Source: Verrucomicrobiales bacterium
GTDB taxonomy: Bacteria; Verrucomicrobiota; Verrucomicrobiia; Limisphaerales; J093
Direction of reading: 5' to 3'
DNA: 18,450 nt
Assembly (NCBI GenBank): GCA_024233215.1
Contig: JACKPW010000050.1
Coordinates: forward strand, 1-18,450
The notes below the pieces were generated by a model. It worked only from the letters and a program-made list of their open reading frames with translations. It had not been told where the DNA came from and made no database searches. Of this stretch, positions 1-6,900 are shown in pieces. A program made the position numbers and the translations under genes. The number at the start of each line of letters is the position of its first letter. The stretch's first letter is position 1.

Positions 1-1072
1 CCCCTGCTGCCTTGGCAACAAACTCGCGCTCCTCGGCATCCAGCTGGTCCCAGAGGCGCTTCTCACGAAGGTCGAAGGAACGCCGGGGCTGTTCGTCCGG
101 GGCTCCCCGTTGTGAGCCGTTGTGAAAGCACCATCCGGCGGCGCCACCCGCCACCGCGCCCCGCAGGTCGGTCAGGAAATCCTCGGCGGTCGGTTGCCAG
201 GTCGTGTAGCCACGCCGAAACGGCTCCTGATAATGCACCGGAATCTCACGCCCCACAGCGCGCAACATCGCGAGCGCGCGGCGCGTCTGATCCTCGGTTT
301 GCGAAGGCGACTTGGGATGCCGGGGCCGGTGCGGCGCCAGAAAGTCCACTCCGATTTCCTTCGCAGCCTTGCCGATGTCGGCGTCGCTCAGGTCGTGCCC
401 GCCAAACGACGCCGTAACGAGCCGGGCCGGATCCAGTTCGCGGACGCGGTCCCGCAAACGCCGCAGTTCATCCACCGGCACGAAACGGGCATCCCGCACG
501 TCGCATTCGTTGGCCAGGTCGAGATACCAGTTTCGATGGGCCCGGAGCGATTCCACGAGGGTTTCCACCGCCCGGACGTGGGCCTCCATGTCGGCAATCC
601 GCCCTGAAGTCGCCCCCTGGCCCCGCGTCAGGGTCACATCCACCACCATCCCCCGGCGGTCGCACTCGGCCACCAAGTGCTTCAGCCGACCGAGGTAAGG
701 CTCCCTTTCCCGACCGGTCGCATCCACCGCGGACACATCCTGACCGAAGGCCTCCCAGGTGGCCCACACCCGCAGCCAGTTGAAGCCACGTTGCTGGAAA
801 TCGGCCAGGTCCTGTCGCACGAGGTCCTCGCCGGCGCCCAGCGCTCCGTAGTAGCTGAACCCGAGCAGAAACACGGGGTTGCCGTTGATCGAGAAACGGC
901 TGCCCTCGATTCCCAGGACGGTGGCGCTTTCAGACGGGGGGTTCGCGGATGGGGCGGGGTTCGAGTTCCCTTCGACGCCGACTGCCGGATGCGTCGCGGC
1001 CAGGAGCGCCAAAGCCAGGAGGCAAGCAACTGAGCGACACCCGACCAGGGCCGCTGGGAGGACGGACTTCAT
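1..1072 (-). CDS. Secreted GH5-like (cellulase-superfamily) glycosidase, 3' end missing
   Basis: The reading frame opens at the ATG at 1072 and stays open to the left edge, giving 357 residues without a stop, so the C-terminus lies outside the window. Residues 1-33 form a signal peptide (positive start, then an Ala/Leu-rich core), so the protein is exported. Residues 55-70 (IEGSRFSINGNPVFLLG) and the following FNWLRVWATWEAF are the usual opening of secreted (beta/alpha)8 glycosidases of the cellulase superfamily. YLDLANECD places Glu189 where the acid/base of the NE(P) motif sits in clan GH-A. Glu283 in HYQEPFRRGY is a candidate nucleophile. Substrate cannot be read from the sequence. A putative-glycosidase fold without proven activity is also possible. 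No clear Shine-Dalgarno sequence precedes the start. Confidence 0.75.
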   Translation of the reverse strand, partial: MKSVLPAALVGCRSVACLLALALLAATHPAVGVEGNSNPAPSANPPSESATVLGIEGSRFSINGNPVFLLGFSYYGALGAGEDLVRQDLADFQQRGFNWLRVWATWEAFGQDVSAVDATGREREPYLGRLKHLVAECDRRGMVVDVTLTRGQGATSGRIADMEAHVRAVETLVESLRAHRNWYLDLANECDVRDARFVPVDELRRLRDRVRELDPARLVTASFGGHDLSDADIGKAAKEIGVDFLAPHRPRHPKSPSQTEDQTRRALAMLRAVGREIPVHYQEPFRRGYTTWQPTAEDFLTDLRGAVAGGAAGWCFHNGSQRGAPDEQPRRSFDLREKRLWDQLDAEEREFVAKAAG

Positions 1073-1140
1073 GAAGGGGTTTTGTGCACCCGCCACGCCC
1101 CCGGCGCAAGACCGGACGTCACCAAAAGCTGCAGAATGCA

Positions 1141-1240
1141 GAATCCCGACGGGATTCCGCTTCAAAGCCCAAGGGTGCTCCGCACAGTCGGGACAACCTT
1201 GGGTCGTGCACCTTTATCAAGGACAACCCTGCGAGGGTTG
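1141..1240. repeat. Three-hairpin intergenic element
   Basis: Three hairpins lie in a row between the DUF456 gene and the glycosidase gene. GAATCCC-GAC-GGGATTC is at 1141-1157. CCCAAGG pairs with CCTTGGG across 1168-1203. CAACCCT-GCG-AGGGTTG is at 1224-1240. Arms are perfect 7-mers. I recall similar triple-hairpin intergenic repeats (GGGATTC / CCCAGGG / AACCCT arms) from environmental bacterial genomes, but only this copy is visible here, so family membership is inference. Confidence 0.45.
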
Positions 1241-1275
1241 AGCCTCCCAGAAACGGAGTACGCTGACTTCATCCG

Positions 1276-1298
1276 AAAACCGCCCGCAACGTGCGGCG
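1276..1298 (-). terminator. Intrinsic terminator after the lgt-rluD-DUF456 operon
   Basis: Read on the minus strand, the stem CGCCGCA / TGCGGGCG (loop CGT, one bulged G) is followed at once by GTTTTC. It begins 11 bases after the DUF456 stop codon, the expected place for a factor-independent terminator of the leftward operon. Confidence 0.5.
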
Positions 1299-1309
1299 TA
1301 TCACGCGTG

Positions 1310-1804
1310 TCAGGCATTCATCAGAACGCTCACCAAGAAAAGCCCGGTCATGGCAACCGCACAGGCAAGCTTGCCCAACGTTCCGGCAAGCAACCCCAGC
1401 ACCGCACCCAGGCCGGCCTGGCTCGCTTCCTTGAGTTTGCGCCCCCCCAGCAACTCGAAGAGCACCGCACCGATGAACGGCCCCAGAATCAGCGCGACCG
1501 GACCCCAGAAGATCCCGACGATTCCCCCGACCCCGGCGCCCACCACACCCCGCCAGGTCGCCCCGAGTTTGCGCGCGCCGACCAACGTGGCCACGTAATC
1601 AAGCACGAGTGCCAACACCATCAGCACCGTCATGACGATCAGCACGGTGATGCTGGCACTGGCCTCCCCGAACATGAGCCGGTGGACAATCCCCGCCATC
1701 AAGACCAGCGGCGGCCCCGGAATGCCGGGAATGAAACTGCCGGCAATCCCCATCCCCATGACCAGCAGGACCATGAGCAGCGCCATCCACTCGGTCAGGC
1801 TCAT
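1310..1804 (-). CDS. DUF456 domain integral membrane protein
   Basis: A 164-residue, very hydrophobic protein. I chose the ATG at 1804 because AAAGGAGGG lies just upstream and because this ATG overlaps the stop of the preceding pseudouridine synthase gene as ATGA, which indicates translational coupling; a longer open frame upstream lies inside that gene. The PGIPGPP motif (residues 26-32), the helix around residues 51-70 and the glycine-rich GAGVGGIVGIFWGP repeat region (about 89-102) fit the DUF456 family. It has three to four membrane segments (about 5-25, 51-72, 88-118, 130-160). The family has no established biochemical role; glycine-zipper-like segments suggest oligomerising helices (inference). 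It is the last gene of the lgt operon. Confidence 0.85.
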   Translation of the reverse strand: MSLTEWMALLMVLLVMGMGIAGSFIPGIPGPPLVLMAGIVHRLMFGEASASITVLIVMTVLMVLALVLDYVATLVGARKLGATWRGVVGAGVGGIVGIFWGPVALILGPFIGAVLFELLGGRKLKEASQAGLGAVLGLLAGTLGKLACAVAMTGLFLVSVLMNA

Positions 1805-2772
1805 GCGCCCTCCTTTCGCCCCATCGCCCCGCCCACCGGAGGTTCGCGCAACGCCAGCACGGTTGCGCGAAAGTCCTCCGGCCAGGGGGCCTCGAACTCC
1901 ATCCCCTCCCCCGAGGCCGGATGGACGAAACTCAACCGCCGTGCGTGCAACATCTGCCGCGCCGCCGCCCACCCGGTCAGTTCCTTTAACCGGACAATCT
2001 GCCGCTTGGCATAGACGTCATCGCCCACCAACGGGAAGCCCAGGTGCTTGAAGTGAACCCGCACCTGGTGGGTCCGACCCGTGTGCAGTTGCACCTCCAC
2101 CAGGGTCGCGCCGCGCAACCGTTCCACGACGCGATAGCTCGTTCGCGCCGACCGGCCCCCGGTGGCCACGGTCATGACCTTTCGATGATTCGGATGCCGC
2201 ATGATCGCCGCATCGATTTCGCCCCGCGCCGGCATCACCGCGCCACAGGCAATTGCATCGTAGAGCTTCTGCACCTGGCGATGGGCAAACTGGTGGGACA
2301 ACGCCATGTGCGTGGCATCGTTCTTGGCGACCACCATGACGCCGCTGGTGAACTGGTCCAACCGATGCACGATGCCCGGCCGTTCCACGCCCCCAATGCC
2401 GCTCAGGCTACCCCGGCAATGATGGAGCAGGGCGTTGACAAGAGTGTTGTCCTCATTGCCCGCGGCCGGGTGCACCACCATGCCGGCCGCTTTGTTCAAC
2501 ACCAGCAGATCGTCGTCCTCATGCAGGACCTCCAGCGGCAGGGCACGCGGCTCGACGGTTGGCGGTTTGGGGTCGGGCCAGTGGATCGTGACCTGCTCGC
2601 CGGCGGCCGGGTGGTGCGTGGGCTTGACAGCCTGCTCGTTCACCAGGATTTCCCCCTCGCGAATCAACCGCTGCAACGTGCCCCGCGACACACACGGAAA
2701 CTGCTGGTGCAGGAAGGTGTCCAACCGCGCCCGCGGCAGCGAGGTCTCGACGGTGAGCGAGTCGGTTCTCAC
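1801..2772 (-). CDS. rluD: RluA/RluD-family 23S rRNA pseudouridine synthase
   Basis: Isomerises specific uridines in large-subunit rRNA to pseudouridine. Residues about 15-60 form an S4 RNA-binding domain (RLDTFL...VSRGTLQRLIREGEILVN). The catalytic domain follows, with the family motif HRLDQFTSGV at 136-145, which carries the catalytic Asp139, and the later RTHQVRVHF and GDDVYA blocks. I chose the GTG at 2772 because it overlaps the lgt stop codon as GTGA and gives 323 residues, the usual family length. An ATG at 2883 would add 37 basic, low-complexity residues inside lgt and is unlikely. The C-terminal stop overlaps the DUF456 start. The exact target uridines (RluD versus another RluA-family member) cannot be fixed from sequence alone. 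Confidence 0.93.
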   Translation of the reverse strand: MRTDSLTVETSLPRARLDTFLHQQFPCVSRGTLQRLIREGEILVNEQAVKPTHHPAAGEQVTIHWPDPKPPTVEPRALPLEVLHEDDDLLVLNKAAGMVVHPAAGNEDNTLVNALLHHCRGSLSGIGGVERPGIVHRLDQFTSGVMVVAKNDATHMALSHQFAHRQVQKLYDAIACGAVMPARGEIDAAIMRHPNHRKVMTVATGGRSARTSYRVVERLRGATLVEVQLHTGRTHQVRVHFKHLGFPLVGDDVYAKRQIVRLKELTGWAAARQMLHARRLSFVHPASGEGMEFEAPWPEDFRATVLALREPPVGGAMGRKEGA

Positions 2773-3611
2773 GAACTGCGTTCCTTCGACTTGCGGGAGC
2801 GGCCGGCCTTTCCGGGTGGTTCGGCGGCGCTTGAAACCTCGCCGTCGGCTTTGACCGAGGCCACACGGGGCAACATTCCCCACAACACCGCCCCCGCCAC
2901 CAGCACCCCCACACTGACCACCTGGCCCACGGTCATCCAGCCGAAGTAATGCACCAGGTAGTCGCCTCGCAGAAACTCAACCGCCCCGCGCAGGACGCCG
3001 TAACTGATCAGGTAAATCGCGAAGGTCTGGCCGGGAAACCGGCGACGCCGATACTGCCACGCCAAGGCGCCATACAAAGCCAGGTTCATCGCCGCTTCAT
3101 AAAGCTCCGTTGGATGCACCCCGACTCCCGCGGTCGGATGCCCCTCGGGAAAATGCACGGCCCACGGCAGGCTGCAGGCCACCCCGTAGCAACAGCCGTT
3201 CATGAAACAGCCCAGGCGCCCGAACACATGCCCCAGCGCGATGCTCGGCGCCAGCGCGTCCGCCAACCGCCACAAAGGCAACTTCCTTACGCGAACGTAG
3301 ATCAGCACGGTCGCCGCCGCCGCCATCAACCCGCCGTGAAACACCAACCCGCCGCGGCGGATGTTGACGTAATCCCAGAAGGTGGCCTCCTGAAAATCCT
3401 CCGGATACTGCCAGATGAAGAGGAGCCGCGATCCGACCAGGGCCGACACGACAATCCACGGGATCAGGTCCGCAACCATCTCGCCCGGGAGATTGTCGTA
3501 AAGCAACGCCCGCCGGCTGGCGGTCCAGAACCCCAGGAGAAAACCGATGGCGATCAGGATGCCGTACCAGTGAATCGACAGACTGCCGATGTAAAACGCG
3601 ATTGGATGCAC
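2769..3611 (-). CDS. lgt: Prolipoprotein diacylglyceryl transferase
   Basis: Inner-membrane enzyme that transfers a diacylglyceryl group from phosphatidylglycerol to the lipobox cysteine of prolipoproteins, the first step of lipoprotein maturation. The 280 residues are of normal length. The N-terminus MHPIAFYIGSLSIHWYGILI is typical, FHGGL holds the conserved His92, and the signature GRLGCFMNGCCYG (131-143) holds the key Arg132. HPTELYEA and the GVLRGAVEFLRGD segment follow. About seven membrane helices are visible, and the C-terminus is a polar Lys/Arg/Ser tail. The start is a GTG; an in-frame TAA 15 bases upstream rules out a longer form, and no Shine-Dalgarno sequence is visible. It is the first gene of the lgt-rluD-DUF456 operon. 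Two predicted lipoproteins in this window would be substrates. Confidence 0.96.
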   Translation of the reverse strand: MHPIAFYIGSLSIHWYGILIAIGFLLGFWTASRRALLYDNLPGEMVADLIPWIVVSALVGSRLLFIWQYPEDFQEATFWDYVNIRRGGLVFHGGLMAAAATVLIYVRVRKLPLWRLADALAPSIALGHVFGRLGCFMNGCCYGVACSLPWAVHFPEGHPTAGVGVHPTELYEAAMNLALYGALAWQYRRRRFPGQTFAIYLISYGVLRGAVEFLRGDYLVHYFGWMTVGQVVSVGVLVAGAVLWGMLPRVASVKADGEVSSAAEPPGKAGRSRKSKERSS

Positions 3612-3931
3612 GTCAGGAGGAACTTAGCCGAAACAACTGAGGGGAACCACGAAATACACGGAACCCACGAAAGGACGGCCAAGAATGCGCCCGTGCCTGG
3701 CGCATACATCACCAAGGACGAGCTTGCGTTTGTCAGCCACGGCACTCCAGAGCAAGCGATCGAATCCAGCACTTGGACGCTGCTGAGCGGGAATTACGAC
3801 AAGGTGCCCTTGAGCCCCCGACAGCAGGAAGCCGGGCGAACCCCACCCTGGCGAGTTCGCAACCGGCATTCGCCGTAATGTCCATTTCGCGGCTTTAGCG
3901 TGTTTCGCGGGCACGCCCAATCCGCTATCCC
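3612..3931. other. Non-coding gap bounded by an imperfect inverted repeat
   Basis: This is a 320-bp gap between the end of the GRE gene and the start of lgt. No frame shows a recognisable protein. A 27-base segment at 3646-3672 (contains ACCACGAAATACACGG) is matched by an imperfect inverted copy at 3885-3911, with 19 of 27 positions complementary and most mismatches transitions. A clean 7-bp hairpin (ATGCGCC / GGCGCAT) lies at 3685-3705. It may be a decayed small mobile or REP-like element. No promoter is obvious. Confidence 0.4.
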
Positions 3932-6900
3932 TCAAAATCCCTCGTGCTCCGTTCGCTGGATGATCTCTTCCTGGAGCGCCTCGGACAGGTCGCAGAAATA
4001 GTCGCTGTAACCCGCCACACGGACGATGAGGTCGCGGTGTTCCTCCGGGTTCTCCCGGGCCCGACGCAGCGTGTCGGCGTCGACGATGTTGAACTGGACG
4101 TGGTGACCGTCCATGCGGAAGTAGCCGCGGACCAGGTGCCCCCACTTGTTCAGACCCTCCTCCGTGGCCACCAGCGACGGCGTGAACTTCAGGTTCAGCA
4201 ATGTCCCGCCGGACTTCAGGTGATCCATCTTCGCGGCACTCTGGACCACGGCGGTCGGGCCGTTCCGATCCGCGCCTTGCACCGGTGAAATCCCCTCAGA
4301 CAGCGGCTTCCCGGCACGGCGACCGTCGGGTGTGGCGCCGGTGACGCTGCCGAAATACACATGGCAGGTCGTGGGCAGCATCTCGACGCGGTAGGAACCA
4401 CCCCGTCCGTCCGGTCGGCCGTCCAGTTCCTCGACGCAGGTGTCGAAGATCCACGTCATCAACTCGTCCGCACGCGGGTTGTCGTTGCCATACTTGGGTG
4501 TCTTGTTGAGCAGGCGCAGGCGAAGCGGTTCCGCGTCAGTGAAGTCGCGATCCATGGCCGCCACGAACTCCGCGAGCGACAACGTCGGGGACCACGCGCC
4601 GCCGGCGTGTTCCTTTCGGCCGCCGGCCGAAAGGCCCTGTGCAGTCCCCGGGACCGTATCCGCGACATTGGCTGGAGCATCCGGCGGGCCGCCGGATGTA
4701 ACACGCGGGCCGCGTGTGCTCCCCTCCGCCGTATTCGCCATCGCTTCGCTCGGCCAAACCCAGGGATACGGTTCGTTCGGAGCCACAATGCCGGCATCCC
4801 ATGGGTTGCGACAAAGGTAATGGATCTTCTCCTGAAGATCGGCATCCGATCGCAGGAAGCGGTCGAACGACTCCTTCTGCCAGACGCCGCCGTCTCTCTC
4901 CGCACGCTTGTTGATCCGGTGAGCGGTGAAGGACTTGATCGTGTGGAGGATCTTCGTCAGCGAATAGAAGACCGGTTCCCCGTCAACATCGCGCGATTCG
5001 ATGCCGGGCTGAATGATGAGGTGCACATGGTCCGGCATCACGCAGGCAGCGCTGAGGCGATACCGGCGCCCATCCCAGTGCCGGATACACTCCATGACGA
5101 TCTCACGATCTTCCGGCGCGAGTTGATGCCCATCTACCGCAGAGAACGTGATGTGATAAATCGCCCACGGTTTCTCGAAATGCGGCAGGTTGCGCCGGGA
5201 GTAATGCGCTCCAGCCGCCGGCTCGACGCAGACACGCTTGTCTTCGGTCGAGAACAACCGCGCTGCACTCTCGGACGAGGACCACACGCCGCCGGCGTGT
5301 TCCTTTCGGCCGCCGGCCGAAAGGCCCTGTGCCGTCTCCCAGACCGGGTCCGTGGTATTGACTGGAGCATCCGGCGGGCCGCCGGATGTAACACGCGGGC
5401 CGCGTGTGCTCCCCATGCCTTCGTAGCAAAGCTCCCGCACCGCGCTCAGGCTGTCCGTCAGCGTGCCCAACCCCACGAATTGCACGTAGGTATTGTTGTA
5501 ACGGGCGCCGCCGGCGTTGTAATCGCGGCCGCTGCGGATGCAGTCATCGGTCAGCACGCTCAGGAACGGCGCGGGCATCTGCGTCGCATAGAGCCGCTGG
5601 ATGATCCGGTTGCCACACAGTTTGAGATTGAGGAAGTGCCGGAACTGGGCGCGATAGGCGGCAAACACCTCGTCAAAGCTGGCGAAGGATTCGGGCTCGC
5701 CGGTTTGCGGTCCGAGTTGCCGGCCGGTCCGGGGATCCACGCCGTTGTGCAGAGCCAGTTCGAAAACCTTCGGCAGGTTGAAATAGCCGGTCAGGATGTA
5801 GGCTTCCTTGCCGAATGCCCCAACCTCGACGCAGCCGCTACATCCGCCCGCGCGGGCATCCTCGAGGGTCTTGCCCTGGCGCAGTTGTTCCTGCACGACG
5901 GCGTCCGCGTTGAAGACGCTGGGAAAGCCGTATCCCTTCCCGATGACCTGCAACGCGTGTTTCAGGAAGGCGTCGGGACTCTTGCGTGAAAGCTGGATGT
6001 TGGAACTTGGCTGCAGCAGATGCATCTCGTCGATGATCTCCAGCAGCAGGTGCGAAACCTCGTTGGAACCGTCGGTGCCATCGTGCAAGAGGCCGCCGAG
6101 ATTGAGGTTCGCGAAGTCGGTGTAGGTGCCGCTCTCCGCCGCGGTCACCCCGACCTTCGGCGGCGCCGGATGGTTGTTGAACTTGATGAAGAAGCACTCG
6201 AGCAACTCGCGGGCAGTTTCGCGGGTCAACGTGCCGTCCGCCAGGCCGCGCTCGTAGAACGGCAGCAGATGTTGATCCAAGTGCCCGGGACTGAAGGCGT
6301 CCCAGCCGTTCAACTCGGTGATGACCGCCAAATGGCAGAACCAGTAGGCCTGCAGGGCCTCGTGGAAATCGCGGGGTGCGTGTGCCGGAACCCGCTCGCA
6401 AACCTCGGCGATCTTCAGTAACTCCGCCTTCCGCCCGGCGTCCCGCTCGGCAGCGGCCCGTTCGCGCGCCAGGTCCGCATGCCGTTGCGCGAAGCCCATC
6501 ACCGCATCGCACGAGATGGCGAACGACTTCAATGCTTCCCGTTTGTCCAGCGCCTCGGGATCGCAGAGAAAGTCCAACGCTGCCAGCGCGCTTTCGATGT
6601 CGCGTTTGAAATCCAGCAACCCGCGCCGGTAGATCTTGTCGTCCAGCACCGTGTGGCCGGGCGCCCGTTGCTCCATGAATTCCGTGAAGATGCCGGCCTC
6701 GTAGGCCGCGTGCCATTCCGGGGACAACTCCGCGAAGATGCGCTCCCGCATCGTTCGCCCCCGCCAATAGGGAATCACCTTCTCACGATAGAAACCCAGG
6801 CACTCGTCATCGACGCGATACCAGGTCTTCGGGCGGGAATTCAGAATCCGCAGGTCCTCCTCGCTGTGGCAGGTCAATTCCGGGAAGGTCGGTACCACCT

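Larger units (their letters stand above)
4589..5414 (-). mobile_element. REP-RAYT-REP cassette inserted in frame in the GRE gene
   Basis: The cassette consists of two direct repeats of 136 bp (4589-4724 and 5279-5414), exactly 690 bp (230 codons) apart, enclosing a RAYT transposase open frame. Removing residues 570-845 would restore a 786-residue glycyl radical enzyme of normal length. RAYTs are known as solitary, usually single-copy, REP-associated relatives of IS200/IS605 transposases, and REP flanks are expected. What is not expected is that the frame runs unbroken from host enzyme through repeat, transposase and second repeat back into host enzyme. The exact insertion boundaries and any target-site duplication cannot be fixed without an empty homologue. 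Confidence 0.85.

Noticed and set aside
1082..2014. 310-residue plus-strand open frame across the DUF456 and rluD genes
   Set aside because: Low-complexity His/Arg/Pro-rich translation, antisense to two clear genes.
4589..5414. CRISPR array
   Set aside because: There are only two repeat copies, 136 bp long and 690 bp apart, with a protein-coding region between them.
4586..5416. Intein or self-splicing intron within the GRE gene
   Set aside because: The insert lacks intein splicing blocks (no N-terminal Cys/Ser with a C-terminal His-Asn end) and any homing endonuclease motif. It also lacks a group I/II intron layout, and its frame is open throughout and matches a RAYT with REP flanks.
4361..5989. 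542-residue open frame on the plus strand opposite the GRE
   Set aside because: It is antisense to the strongly conserved GRE and RAYT coding frame and has no recognisable domain. Long antisense frames are common in GC-rich DNA.
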